A stretch of DNA of 64,000 nucleotides from Siphonodentalium dalli (lineage: Eukaryota > Mollusca > Scaphopoda > Gadilida > Siphonodentaliidae). The notes beneath the pieces are model-generated. The model searched no databases, was not told where the DNA came from, and saw nothing but the letters and a program-made list of their open reading frames with translations. This document shows, piece after piece, positions 21,275 to 35,099 of the stretch. A program made the position numbers and the translations under genes. The DNA lies in NCBI GenBank assembly GCA_032622095.1, contig CP136067.1:83106705-83170704 (forward strand), in the 5' to 3' direction. Every line of letters begins with the position of its first letter. The stretch's first letter is position 1.

Positions 21275-24200
21275 ACTTTTGTCTGGCATTTCGTGTTGTC
21301 TAACATATAACAACTGCACATCCCGCTGGATCCCGATGGTACAGGGAACTCGCCAAGGAAGTACGTTTTCGCCAATAGTTTATACTATCTTCATAGATGC
21401 TTTATTATACAGGATAGAGAAGTCGAACGTTAGTTTTAAGCTTTCCAACGTCAATTGTTCTTCACCCACCCATGCTGACGATATGGCACTTTGTTCACTT
21501 ACGTCTTACGGTCTGCAGTCACTGATTGATATTTGTGTCAACTATAGCAACTTTTGGAGGTATAGGTACAATCCTACAAAAACAGTAATTTGCATATTTA
21601 ATGAGTCCGCTGACACTGCGCACAGATCTTGGAATCTTAATGGCCGGACAATCATTGAAGGTGATCATGTCACGCATCTGGGGATTCCACTTGAGAAGCA
21701 TGCATTCCGAACAAAATTTGTGGAGAATATTTGTTCAAAGTTACGTTCAACATATTTTATGATTTCAAATGCAGGTTTGTATGCTGGTGGTATGACACAT
21801 ATTAGCTGTCTCAAAATATACAAGTCGGTTGTTCTCCCGCGTGCTTTATATGGCAGTGATCTCCTTTGTGATCTGACTTCATCTGACAAGGGGGGGGGCC
21901 TCGGCGGCTCAATCGGTTAGGGGTACAACTCCAAGCCGTTTCGCCCTCCAGCGCTGGCGATTAGGGTTCAAATCCACATGTTTCCATCATGGACTTTGTA
22001 ACTCGAAATCGTTATCTGGTGGAGTTACCAGTTACTCGCCGATGGCCGGTGGTTTGCCGCACATGGTTGACGAGTTTATCAGCCATTGAAATCACTGTTA
22101 GATTAGTCGCAAGTGTGCGGATTTCCCACACCACTAAAACTGGCAATGTCGTGATATGGCCTTAGTGGCTAAAGCGACAATAAACCCCAATCAATCAATC
22201 AGTTATCTGACAAGGAACGTCTGGAAAAGTCACACCGTCTGTGTTTGAAGCACATTCAAGGCTTGCCAATGCGTATACGTGCCGAAATCGTTCTAGGTCT
22301 TTTGTGGTGTTTTCCTATTGAGCGAGACATTGAATACAGAAAGTTTTCTTTGTTTTGCTCAGTATGTCATCTTAAACGGGGGAAGTCCGCGAAGGAGATC
22401 TTCCTGTACAGACTATTTCAATATGTGACATGCCTCAAGCTGTCAATAGGAACGCCTGCTCTGATTTGTTCCAGTTACTACACAAACGGGGCCTTCTTGA
22501 GAACGTTTATGCGTATCTCTCTTCTGTGGCATTCCCGGACAAATGTTTGTGGAAATGTTTTGTCGGACAGAGTGACTTAATTTGGGAACTGTCTTGGTCT
22601 TCCAGAACTAAGTATGATATATATTTTTGGAGATTCAACTCAGCCGATTCTTGCGTGCAAATGTCATATACATGGAAAGCCTGTAAGAAATTTCCGTCGG
22701 AGAAAGGCAACTTTTACGTAGCGGCAAAACTTTTATTGCTCAAAATTATTTGGTGATGAAGAATCTTGTCACGTGTGTGGCACATCCTACACTGACAGAA
22801 CGGCGCACATTTTACTTTATTGCTCATTCTTAGAGGCCGATATACTTTGTTTCTGGTATGACTTGATCGACACTTTCCATGTAAATACTTTTATTTCTGT
22901 AGACTCTATGTCATTAGACGATCAATTACTTTTATTTCTGGGTGTTATTCCTATAGAAACTCTATCACAGCATTACAATGACGAGGAGCTTTCGCTTATG
23001 GGAGTTTTTCTTAAGGCAACACATGATATGTGGTTTAAATGGAGCTTATAGCGCGTCCGGGACGCCGACAAAGAATGTCTGACTTACATTAGCTCTCATT
23101 TTCATTGAAAGTCATATTTTCGCTAATTAACAGCAATCTCAATTATGTTCTCTTTTTAACAACCGAACGTTTAATAACATACGCCAACTTAACGGTTATT
23201 AAACGTTCAGTAGTTATATGCACATTCAAGAGTTCTGTTATCGTTAAAACGCAGCGACGCGGTGAGCAGGATGCACACTCTGGACCTCCCGTACCCTGAA
23301 ATTATGTGCTAATTCCAATGAAAATTGTTAAATATGTTGATCTTTAAAATTTGCAAAGATATACTGTTTCCACAATTAACTTTCGGTCGATCTAAGTGAT
23401 GAAAGCACTGTCCCGAGCCTGCAGCATGCTTTCTGTTTTGCCATGTCGCTGTGGGGAATGGGTCTGTTAGTGAATGTGTAGCTTTATGCTACGGTCTGTT
23501 GACATATATCTGTATCTATTGTCAAGAATGTGTGTGCTTGTTTTTATTTATTTAATTATTTATTTATGTATGTATGTATTTATCTATTTATTGTGTGCCT
23601 ATGTGTGATTGTATTGATGAGTGCTTGTGTCTCATGGTGGCAGGAATTACTATTTACTTTCCTTTCTATATTTATAATTTTATTGTAACATGTATTTTGT
23701 AAAACATACTCTCCTAGCTGGTGGGAAATAAAGATATATGTATATAATTTATCAATCTTTTCAAGGTTTGTACAATAATATGTTTTTTTTATCCATGGGT
23801 TGAGTTATTTCCTCTAGTACGTGTGTCAGAACAAGAATAGTAGAATGATATATGCTAAAGCCATATGGACTATTATATAAGATGTTGTAATTGGTTAGAT
23901 AACCACTCAATCTGTTATACATTAGTTTCTCGAAAAAATTTGAAACTGGTCTGTTTTGCTTAGAAGAGTTGGGTATTTGGATATGAAGATGGGGCTTACT
24001 TTTGCTGTCTTCATAAGATCTGGAAATGCTCCATTAGCTAGCAAATATAGCTAGCATATATGAGTTAAAGGTAATATAAACTATTCAAGCATATAATTAT
24101 GGGTTTTCTTTTGTGACCATTGTGGACACATTTAGTTCTTAGAAATTATCCGTATCTGCGCAAACTAAAGCTGGCGCATATGCGACTAATTTTCCACCCT

Positions 24201-24324
24201 GATAGAAATTCCAGTTTCTAAAAACCGCATATAATTGGAAAGCCTATACATCATGTTGGAGGAAATCGGTGATAATATGTTTGGTTTTTTTATCAATTTT
24301 GTTTCCACGCTGACAAACCCATGC
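21275..24324 (+). repeat. Segmental array unit 2 of 5
   Basis: This is a near-identical copy of unit 1 with a 3,049-bp offset. It contains the LINE reverse transcriptase fragment from LSGIS through HADD (21,280-21,890), the SINE (21,892-22,204), the C-terminal part and finger (22,205-23,051), the LINE 3' end (about 23,750) and the flank. The G run at the SINE start is nine long against eight in unit 1, shifting the frame. It shares the short form (no nine-base insertion) with unit 1. Confidence 0.95.
21892..22204 (+). mobile_element. SINE copy in array unit 2
   Basis: This is the same insertion as in unit 1, with the same ATCTGACAAGG duplication at 21,881-21,891 and 22,205-22,215. It was therefore copied with the array rather than inserted independently. 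Confidence 0.88.
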
Positions 24325-27300
24325 ACTTTTGTCTGGCATTTCGTGTTGTCTAACATATAACAACTGCACATCCCGCTGGATCCCGATGGTACAGGGAACT
24401 CGCCAAGGAAGTACGTTTTCGCCAATAGTTTATACTATCTTCATAGATGCTTTATTATACAGGATAGAGAAGTCGAACGTTAGTTTTAAGCTTTCCAACG
24501 TCAATTGTTCTTCACCCACCCATGCTGACGATATGGCACTTTGTTCACTTACGTCTTACGGTCTGCAGTCACTGATTGATATTTGTGTCAACTATAGCAA
24601 CTTTTGGAGGTATAGGTACAATCCTACAAAAACAGTAATTTGCATATTTAATGAGTCCGCTGACACTGCGCTTAAAACAAACAGATCTTGGAATCTTAAT
24701 GGCCGGACAATCATTGAAGGTGATCATGTCACGCATCTGGGGATTCCACTTGAGAAGCATGCATTCCGAACAAAATTTGTGGAGAATATTTGTTCAAAGT
24801 TACGTTCAACATATTTTATTATTTCAAATGCAGGTTTGTATGCTGGTGGTATGACACATATTAGCTGTCTCAAAATATACAAGTCGGTTGTTCTCCCGCG
24901 TGCTTTATATGGCAGTGATCTCCTTTGTGAGCAGACTTCATCTGACAAGGGGGGGGGCTCGGTGGCTCAATCGGTTAGGGGTACAACTCCAAGCCGTTTC
25001 GCCCTCCAGCGCTGGCGATTAGGGTTCATATCCACATGTTTCCATCGTGGACTTTGTAACTCGAAATCGTTATCTGGTGGAGTTACCAGTTACTCGCCGA
25101 TGGCCGGTGGTTTGCCGCACATGGTTGACGAGTTTATCAGCCATTGAAATCACTGTTAGATTAGTCGCAAGTGTGCGGATTTCCTCCACCACTAAAACTG
25201 GCAATGTCGTGATATGGCCTTAGTGGCTAAAGCGACAATAAACCCCAATCAATCAATCAATCATCTGACAAGGAACGTCTGGAAAAGTCACACCGTCTGT
25301 GTTTAAAGCACATTCAAGGCTTGCCAATGCGTATACGTACCGATATCGTTCTAGGTCTTCTGGGGTGTTTTCCTATTGAGCGAGACATTGAATACAGAAA
25401 GTTTTCTTTGTTTTGCTCAGTATGTCATCTTAAACGGGGGAAGTCCGCGAAGGAGATCTTCCTGTACAGACTATTTCAATATGTGACATGCCTCAAGCTG
25501 TCAATAGGAACGCCTGCTCTGATTTGTTCCAGTTACTACACAAACGGGGCCTTCTTGAGAACGTTTATGCGTATCTCTCTTCTGTGGCATTCCCGGACAA
25601 ATGTTTGTGGAAATGTTTTGTCGGACAGAGTGACTTAATTTGGGAACTGTCTTGGTCTTCCAGAACTAAGTATGATATATATTTTTGGAGATTCAACTCA
25701 GCCGATTCTTGCGTGCAAATGTCATATACATGGAAAGCCTGTAAGAAATTTCCGTCGGAGAAAGGCAACTTTTACGTAGCGGCAAAACTTTTATTGCTCA
25801 AAATTATTTGGTGATGAAGAATCTTGTCACGTGTGTGGCACATCCTACACTGACAGAACGGCGCACATTTTACTTTATTGCTCATTCTTAGAGGCCGATA
25901 GACTTTGTTTCTGGTATGACTTGATCGACACTTTCCATGTAAATACTTTTATTTCTGTAGACTCTATGTCATTAGACGATCAATTACTTTTATTTCTGGG
26001 TGTTATTCCTATAGAAACTCTATCACAGCATTACAATGACGAGGAGCTTTCGCTTATGGGAGTTTTTCTTAAGGCAACACATGATATGTGGTTTAAATGG
26101 AGCTTATAGCGCGTCCGGGACGCCGACAAAGAATGTCTGACTTACATTAGCTCTCATTTTCATTGAAAGTCATATTTTCGCTAATTAACAGCAATCTCAA
26201 TTATGTTCTCTTTTTAACAACCGAACGTTTAATAACATACGCCAACTTAACGGTTATTAAACGTTCAGTAGTTATATGCACATTCAAGAGTTCTGTTATC
26301 GTTAAAACGCAGCGACGCGGTGAGCAGGATGCACACTCTGGACCTCCCGTACCCTGAAATTATGTGCTAATTCCAATGAAAATTGTTAAATATGTTGATC
26401 TTTAAAATTTGCAAAGATATACTGTTTCCACAATTAACTTTCGGTCGATCTAAGTGATGAAAGCACTGTCCCGAGCCTGCAGCATGCTTTCTGTTTTGCC
26501 ATGTCGCTGTGGGGAATGGGTCTGTTAGTGAATGTGTAGCTTTATGCTACGGTCTGTTGACATATATCTGTATCTATTGTCAAGAATGTGTGTGCTTGTT
26601 TTTATTTATTTAATTATTTATTTATGTATGTATGTATTTATCTATTTATTGTGTGCCTATGTGTGATTGTATTGATGAGTGCTTGTGTCTCATGGTGGCA
26701 GGAATTACTATTTACTTTCCTTTCTATATTTATAATTTTATTGTAACATGTATTTTGTAAAACATACTCTCCTAGCTGGGGGGAAATAAAGATATATGTA
26801 TATAATTTATCAATCTTTTCAAGGTTTGTACAATAATATGTTTTTTTTATCCATGGGTTGAGTTATTTCCTCTAGTACGTGTGTCAGAACAAGAATAGTA
26901 GAATGATATATGCTAAAGCCATATGGACTATTATATAAGATGTTGTAATTGGTTAGATAACCACTCAATCTATTATACATTAGTTTCTCGAAAAAATTTG
27001 AAACTGGTCTGTTTTGCTTAGAAGAGTTGGGTATTTGGATATGAAGATGGGGCTTACTTTTGCTGTCTTCATAAGATCTGGAAATGCTCCATTAGCTAGC
27101 AAATATAGCTAGCATATATGAGTTAAAGGTAATATAAACTATTCAAGCATATAATTATGGGTTTTCTTTTGTGACCATTGTGGACACATTTAGTTCTTAG
27201 AAATTATCCGTATCTGCGCAAACTAAAGCTGGCGCATATGCGAATAATTTTCCACCCTGATAGAAATTCCAGTTTCTAAAAACCGCATATAATTGGAAAG

Positions 27301-27382
27301 CCTATACATCATGTTGGAGGAAATCGGTGATAATATGTTTGTTTTTTTTATCAATTTTGTTTCCACGCTGACAAACCCATGC
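24325..27382 (+). repeat. Segmental array unit 3 of 5
   Basis: The offset from unit 2 is 3,050 bp and the unit is 3,058 bp long. It carries nine extra bases in the LINE (ALKTNRSW instead of AHRSW, near 24,668-24,685). It also has ATTATTTC instead of ATGATTTC near 24,817, GAGCAGAC instead of GATCTGAC near 24,928, and CTCCACCAC in the SINE. These define the subgroup of units 3-5. The SINE here has CATATCC in place of CAAATCC in the B box, unique to this unit. Confidence 0.95.
24951..25262 (+). mobile_element. SINE copy in array unit 3
   Basis: This is the same insertion event, flanked by ATCTGACAAGG (24,940-24,950 and 25,263-25,273). One substitution lies in the B box (GGTTCATATCC). The tail has an additional AATC unit compared with units 1-2. 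Confidence 0.88.
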
Positions 27383-30300
27383 ACTTTTGTCTGGCATTTC
27401 GTGTTGTCTAACATATAACAACTGCACATCCCGCTGGATCCCGATGGTACAGGGAACTCGCCAAGGAAGTACGTTTTCGCCAATAGTTTATACTATCTTC
27501 ATAGATGCTTTATTATACAGGATAGAGAAGTCGAACGTTAGTTTTAAGCTTTCCAACGTCAATTGTTCTTCACCCACCCATGCTGACGATATGGCACTTT
27601 GTTCACTTACGTCTTACGGTCTGCAGTCACTGATTGATATTTGTGTCAACTATAGCAACTTTTGGAGGTATAGGTACAATCCTACAAAAACAGTAATTTG
27701 CATATTTAATGAGTCCGCTGACACTGCGCTTAAAACAAACAGATCTTGGAATCTTAATGGCCGGACAATCATTGAAGGTGATCATGTCACGCATCTGGGG
27801 ATTCCACTTGAGAAGCATGCATTCCGAACAAAATTTGTGGAGAATATTTGTTCAAAGTTACGTTCAACATATTTTATTATTTCAAATGCAGGTTTGTATG
27901 CTGGTGGTATGACACATATTAGCTGTCTCAAAATATACAAGTCGGTTGTTCTCCCGCGTGCTTTATATGGCAGTGATCTCCTTTGTGAGCAGACTTCATC
28001 TGACAAGGGGGGGGCTCGGTGGCTCAATCGGTTAGGGGTACAACTCCAAGCCGTTTCGCCCTCCAGCGCTGGCGATTAGGGTTCAAATCCACATGTTTCC
28101 ATCGTGGACTTTGTAACTCGAAATCGTTATCTGGTGGAGTTACCAGTTACTCGCCGATGGCCGGTGGTTTGCCGCACATGGTTGACGAGTTTATCAGCCA
28201 TTGAAATCACTGTTAGATTAGTCGCAAGTGTGCGGATTTCCTCCACCACTAAAACTGGCAATGTCGTGATATGGCCTTAGTGGCTAAAGCGACAATAAAC
28301 CCCAATCAATCAATCAATCATCTGACAAGGAACGTCTGGAAAAGTCACACCGTCTGTGTTTAAAGCACATTCAAGGCTTGCCAATGCGTATACGTACCGA
28401 TATCGTTCTAGGTCTTCTGGGGTGTTTTCCTATTGAGCGAGACATTGAATACAGAAAGTTTTCTTTGTTTTGCTCAGTATGTCATCTTAAACGGGGGAAG
28501 TCCGCGAAGGAGATCTTCCTGTACAGACTATTTCAATATGTGACATGCCTCAAGCTGTCAATAGGAACGCCTGCTCTGATTTGTTCCAGTTACTACACAA
28601 ACGGGGCCTTCTTGAGAACGTTTATGCGTATCTCTCTTCTGTGGCATTCCCGGACAAATGTTTGTGGAAATGTTTTGTCGGACAGAGTGACTTAATTTGG
28701 GAACTGTCTTGGTCTTCCAGAACTAAGTATGATATATATTTTTGGAGATTCAACTCAGCCGATTCTTGCGTGCAAATGTCATATACATGGAAAGCCTGTA
28801 AGAAATTTCCGTCGGAGAAAGGCAACTTTTACGTAGCGGCAAAACTTTTATTGCTCAAAATTATTTGGTGATGAAGAATCTTGTCACGTGTGTGGCACAT
28901 CCTACACTGACAGAACGGCGCACATTTTACTTTATTGCTCATTCTTAGAGGCCGATAGACTTTGTTTCTGGTATGACTTGATCGACACTTTCCATGTAAA
29001 TACTTTTATTTCTGTAGACTCTATGTCATTAGACGATCAATTACTTTTATTTCTGGGTGTTATTCCTATAGAAACTCTATCACAGCATTACAATGACGAG
29101 GAGCTTTCGCTTATGGGAGTTTTTCTTAAGGCAACACATGATATGTGGTTTAAATGGAGCTTATAGCGCGTCCGGGACGCCGACAAAGAATGTCTGACTT
29201 ACATTAGCTCTCATTTTCATTGAAAGTCATATTTTCGCTAATTAACAGCAATCTCAATTATGTTCTCTTTTTAACAACCGAACGTTTAATAACATACGCC
29301 AACTTAACGGTTATTAAACGTTCAGTAGTTATATGCACATTCAAGAGTTCTGTTATCGTTAAAACGCAGCGACGCGGTGAGCAGGATGCACACTCTGGAC
29401 CTCCCGTACCCTGAAATTATGTGCTAATTCCAATGAAAATTGTTAAATATGTTGATCTTTAAAATTTGCAAAGATATACTGTTTCCACAATTAACTTTCG
29501 GTCGATCTAAGTGATGAAAGCACTGTCCCGAGCCTGCAGCATGCTTTCTGTTTTGCCATGTCGCTGTGGGGAATGGGTCTGTTAGTGAATGTGTAGCTTT
29601 ATGCTACGGTCTGTTGACATATATCTGTATCTATTGTCAAGAATGTGTGTGCTTGTTTTTATTTATTTAATTATTTATTTATGTATGTATGTATTTATCT
29701 ATTTATTGTGTGCCTATGTGTGATTGTATTGATGAGTGCTTGTGTCTCATGGTGGCAGGAATTACTATTTACTTTCCTTTCTATATTTATAATTTTATTG
29801 TAACATGTATTTTGTAAAACATACTCTCCTAGCTGGGGGAAAATAAAGATATATGTATATAATTTATCAATCTTTTCAAGGTTTGTACAATAATATGTTT
29901 TTTTTATCCATGGGTTGAGTTATTTCCTCTAGTACGTGTGTCAGAACAAGAATAGTAGAATGATATATGCTAAAGCCATATGGACTATTATATAAGATGT
30001 TGTAATTGGTTAGATAACCACTCAATCTATTATACATTAGTTTCTCGAAAAAATTTGAAACTGGTCTGTTTTGCTTAGAAGAGTTGGGTATTTGGATATG
30101 AAGATGGGGCTTACTTTTGCTGTCTTGATAAGATCTGGAAATGCTCCATTAGCTAGCAAATATAGCTAGCATATATGAGTTAAAGGTAATATAAACTATT
30201 CAAGCATATAATTATGGGTTTTCTTTTGTGACCATTGTGGACACATTTAGTTCTTAGAAATTATCCGTATCTGCGCAAACTAAAGCTGGCGCATATGCGA

Positions 30301-30439
30301 ATAATTTTCCACCCTGATAGAAATTCCAGTTTCTAAAAACCGCATATAATTGGAAAGCCTATACATCATGTTGGAGGAAATCGGTGATAATATGTTTGTT
30401 TTTTTTATCAATTTTGTTTCCACGCTGACAAACCCATGC
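27383..30439 (+). repeat. Segmental array unit 4 of 5
   Basis: The unit is 3,057 bp long and belongs to the 3-5 subgroup. The G run is eight long, so the LINE frame reads into the SINE as ARWLNRLGVQ instead of stopping. The SINE lies at 28,009-28,319, the LINE C-terminal part at 28,320-29,166 and the LINE 3' end near 29,870. Confidence 0.95.
28009..28319 (+). mobile_element. SINE copy in array unit 4
   Basis: This is the same insertion event, with the ATCTGACAAGG duplication at 27,998-28,008 and 28,320-28,330. A and B boxes are intact. Confidence 0.88.
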
Positions 30440-33400
30440 ACTTTTGTCTGGCATTTCGTGTTGTCTAACATATAACAACTGCACATCCCGCTGGATCCCG
30501 ATGGTACAGGGAACTCGCCAAGGAAATACGTTTTCGCCAATAGTTTATACTATCTTCATAGATGCTTTATTATACAGGATAGAGAAGTCGAACGTTAGTT
30601 TTAAGCTTTCCAACGTCAATTGTTCTTCACCCACCCATGCTGACGATATGGCACTTTGTTCACTTACGTCTTACGGTCTGCAGTCACTGATTGATATTTG
30701 TGTCAACTATAGCAACTTTTGGAGGTATAGGTACAATCCTACAAAAACAGTAATTTGCATATTTAATGAGTCCGCTGACACTGCGCTTAAAACAAACAGA
30801 TCTTGGAATCTTAATGGCCGGACAATCATTGAAGGTGATCATGTCACGCATCTGGGGATTCCACTTGAGAAGCATGCATTCCGAACAAAATTTGTGGAGA
30901 ATATTTGTTCAAAGTTACGTTCAACATATTTTATTATTTCAAATGCAGGTTTGTATGCTGGTGGTATGACACATATTAGCTGTCTCAAAATATACAAGTC
31001 GGTTGTTCTCCCGCGTGCTTTATATGGCAGTGATCTCCTTTGTGAGCAGACTTCATCTGACAAGGGGGGGGCTCGGTGGCTCAATCGGTTAGGGGTACAA
31101 CTCCAAGCCGTTTCGCCCTCCAGCGCTGGCGATTAGGGTTCAAATCCACATGTTTCCATCGTGGACTTTGTAACTCGAAATCGTTATCTGGTGGAGTTAC
31201 CAGTTACTCGCCGATGGCCGGTGGTTTGCCGCACATGGTTGACGAGTTTATCAGCCATTGAAATCACTGTTAGATTAGTCGCAAGTGTGCGGATTTCCTC
31301 CACCACTAAAACTGGCAATGTCGTGATATGGCCTTAGTGGCTAAAGCGACAATAAACCCCAATCAATCAATCAATCATCTGACAAGGAACGTCTGGAAAA
31401 GTCACACCGTCTGTGTTTAAAGCACATTCAAGGCTTGCCAATGCGTATACGTACCGATATCGTTCTAGGTCTTCTGGGGTGTTTTCCTATTGAGCGAGAC
31501 ATTGAATACAGAAAGTTTTCTTTGTTTTGCTCAGTATGTCATCTTAAACGGGGGAAGTCCGCGAAGGAGATCTTCCTGTACAGACTATTTCAATATGTGA
31601 CATGCCTCAAGCTGTCAATAGGAACGCCTGCTCTGATTTGTTCCAGTTACTACACAAACGGGGCCTTCTTGAGAACGTTTATGCGTATCTCTCTTCTGTG
31701 GCATTCCCGGACAAATGTTTGTGGAAATGTTTTGTCGGACAGAGTGACTTAATTTGGGAACTGTCTTGGTCTTCCAGAACTAAGTATGATATATATTTTT
31801 GGAGATTCAACTCAGCCGATTCTTGCGTGCAAATGTCATATACATGGAAAGCCTGTAAGAAATTTCCGTCGGAGAAAGGCAACTTTTACGTAGCGGCAAA
31901 ACTTTTATTGCTCAAAATTATTTGGTGATGAAGAATCTTGTCACGTGTGTGGCACATCCTACACTGACAGAACGGCGCACATTTTACTTTATTGCTCATT
32001 CTTAGAGGCCGATAGACTTTGTTTCTGGTATGACTTGATCGACACTTTCCATGTAAATACTTTTATTTCTGTAGACTCTATGTCATTAGACGATCAATTA
32101 CTTTTATTTCTGGGTGTTATTCCTATAGAAACTCTATCACAGCATTACAATGACGAGGAGCTTTCGCTTATGGGAGTTTTTCTTAAGGCAACACATGATA
32201 TGTGGTTTAAATGGAGCTTATAGCGCGTCCGGGACGCCGACAAAGAATGTCTGACTTACATTAGCTCTCATTTTCATTGAAAGTCATATTTTCGCTAATT
32301 AACAGCAATCTCAATTATGTTCTCTTTTTAACAACCGAACGTTTAATAACATACGCCAACTTAACGGTTATTAAACGTTCAGTAGTTATATGCACATTCA
32401 AGAGTTCTGTTATCGTTAAAACGCAGCGACGCGGTGAGCAGGATGCACACTCTGGACCTCCCGTACCCTGAAATTATGTGCTAATTCCAATGAAAATTGT
32501 TAAATATGTTGATCTTTAAAATTTGCAAAGATATACTGTTTCCACAATTAACTTTCGGTCGATCTAAGTGATGAAAGCACTGTCCCTAGCCTGCAGCATG
32601 CTTTCTGTTTTGCCATGTCGCTGTGGGGAATGGGTCTGTTAGTGAATGTGTAGCTTTATGCTACGGTCTGTTGACATATATATATGTATCTATTGTCAAG
32701 AATGTGTGTGCTTGTTTTTATTTATTTAATTATTTATTTATGTATGTATTTATCTATTTATTGTGTGCCTGTGTGTGATTGTATTGATGAGTGCTTGTGT
32801 CTCATGGTGGCAGGAATTACTATTTACTTTCCTTTCTATATTTATAATTTTATTGTAACATGTATTTTGTAAAACATACTCTCCTAGCTGGGGGGAAATA
32901 AAGATATATGTATATAATTTAGCAATCTTTTCAAGGTTTGTACAATAATATGGTTTTTTTTATCCATGGGTTGAGTTATTTCCTCTAGTACGTGTGTCAG
33001 AACAAGAATAGTAGAATGATATATGCTAAAGCCATATGGACTATTATATAAGATGTTGTAATTGGTTAGATAACCACTCAATCTATTATACATTAGTTTC
33101 TCGAAAAAATTTGAAACTGGTCTGTTTTGCTTAGAAGAGTTGGGTATTTGGATATGAAGATGGGGCTTACTTTTGCTGTCTTCATAAGATCTGGAAATGC
33201 TCCATTAGCTAGCGAATATAGCTAGCATATATGAGTTAAAGGTAATATAAACTATTCAAGCATATAATTATGGGTTTTCTTTTGTGACCATTGTGGACAC
33301 ATTTAGTTCTTAGAAATTATCCGTATCTGCGCAAACTAAAGCTGGCGCATAGGCGACTAATTTTCCACCCTGATAGAAATTCCAGTTTCTAAAAACCGCA

Positions 33401-33494
33401 TATAATTGGAAAGCCTATACATCATGTTGGAGGAAATCGGTGATAATATGTTTTTTTTTTCATCAATTTTGTATCCACGCTGACAAACCCATGC
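30440..33494 (+). repeat. Segmental array unit 5 of 5
   Basis: The unit is 3,055 bp long and in the 3-5 subgroup. A private change GGAAATACG replaces GGAAGTACG (RQGN for RQGS). It ends at 33,494, where the flank continues uniquely as ACTTTGGCATC instead of jumping back to ACTTTTGTCTGG. That shared ACTTT marks the original recombination junction. Private changes cluster in its 3' flank (such as AGCAATC, TATATATATG). Confidence 0.95.
31066..31376 (+). mobile_element. SINE copy in array unit 5
   Basis: This is the same insertion event, with the ATCTGACAAGG duplication at 31,055-31,065 and 31,377-31,387. A and B boxes are intact. Confidence 0.88.
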
Positions 33495-35099
33495 ACTTTG
33501 GCATCTTTAAACCATCATTAGATTTCATGGATCATAGAGTGAGAGCTTTCCGATGAATGGCAACAAGCCATATTTCCGACTAAATCCTGAAAAGTTACCC
33601 ATAATTATGCTTTGGCTAAGGAGTCGCTAATTAGAGCATTACTGTAGCTATATAAGTTTGTGTATGAAGAATCTGATTGCTCTTCTATATTCACAATTTT
33701 ATGGCTTCAAGTGTTCGGCAAAAAAAAATAGCCACTCGAAGAAAAGCCAGTATCTGCACTAAACATCCAAGAACATACATGTTCTAAATTAGTTTAATGA
33801 TGGTTGCAATCATTTTATCAGTGCAATTTGATTGTCTTAATATTTTCTTCAAAAGATGAGTGTCCGTTTTAAACACGTACTCCGAGAGTCCGCGACCTAA
33901 ATTATAAATGCCACTGAAAGATTCAAGTTGTTTAAGTCGTCTGCTAAAATGTACACAAGTAGTCTATTTGAGTATGGTATTAGGAAAAGCTGGGACCGAA
34001 CACATTCGCCCATTCGATACGACGGTCTATTACATTATATAGTAAGCAGTCAGTCAAGAAATATAATAGTCTAATGTATGTTAGCAAGGTATAACATCAA
34101 TACCATACGGTAAGACCTTTGACTTGCTATAAAATTAAAGATGATCTACCAAAGATGGGCCCGAATTACAGCAAAAAGATGTTTATACATCCCTATATCA
34201 AGACTACAAATCGCTATTTTTCTGAATAAAATACAGACAAAAACTGAAGATGGGGTATAATATTTATAAACCGAGCCCCACTGTGGAATCATAATGATAA
34301 GATACATAGAGGATATCTACACTTTTTGGTTAGATATGAGATGTAAAAAAAAAATGAATTTCCACGAGTGGCTCTACCACGAGTGGAAATTCATTTTCTG
34401 TGTCATCACGAATGAGATAATTACTATATCCAACAAAAAGTGTAGATGTTCTGTTTATTATATGCTCCGCTCAATTGACGCATGGTTCAACTTGAAAGAA
34501 GAGTAAAAAGTGCTAATTTGTATAACCAAGCACAGCCATGGTAATGAGCTTGTGCATATAATTCTAGTTCCATTTTTCAGAGAGATTGGTTGAGGGGAAA
34601 AGGGGCTAACATCATAGTATGTCTAACAAAGAAATTTACCTTGATCGCAAATTACAATTTCTCAATGAAGCGATGTTAACTCATCTCGTACCGAATCACT
34701 TTTAATTTTAGCGCGGATGGATATGGGTGAGATATCGATATCTCACTAGTCGGATAATGGTCTTTATCTGATGCAACAATACTACTATTTGATAGCATAA
34801 CATATAATAATAGCTATTATGATTGATTAGTGCAACTTGGATTTGCAACATCATAATCTCAGACATCAATCAAATAATCAATCTCAGAATAATCAAAATA
34901 TGCATAAAAACAAATTAATTTGAGTTGTCACCACATATGCCAACACTTACAATAATGATGAGGCATCACACCCATGGCTCAATGTAACAAGTGCACCGCT
35001 GGGCCGACTGTACAATCAGAGAGGATTTATCTTATTTTTGTGCAAATACTTATTAAATGGCACTTTGTAAAGTTATGTTATTCATGAGTATTTAGTACG
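33495..35099. other. Non-coding stretch right of the array
   Basis: This is AT-rich DNA with no recognised gene. It contains one strong hairpin (34,351-34,397, separate entry). The open frame at 34,294-34,506 overlaps the hairpin and has no recognisable content. Confidence 0.6.
34351..34397. repeat. Perfect two-tier hairpin
   Basis: The outer stem AAAATGAATTTCCAC (34,351-34,365) pairs with GTGGAAATTCATTTT (34,383-34,397), 15 bp without mismatch. Inside is a symmetric GA/GA internal loop, then a 4-bp stem GTGG/CCAC and the loop CTCTA. The tandem G-A arrangement could form sheared pairs in RNA. It has no flanking target duplication that I can see. Confidence 0.8.
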
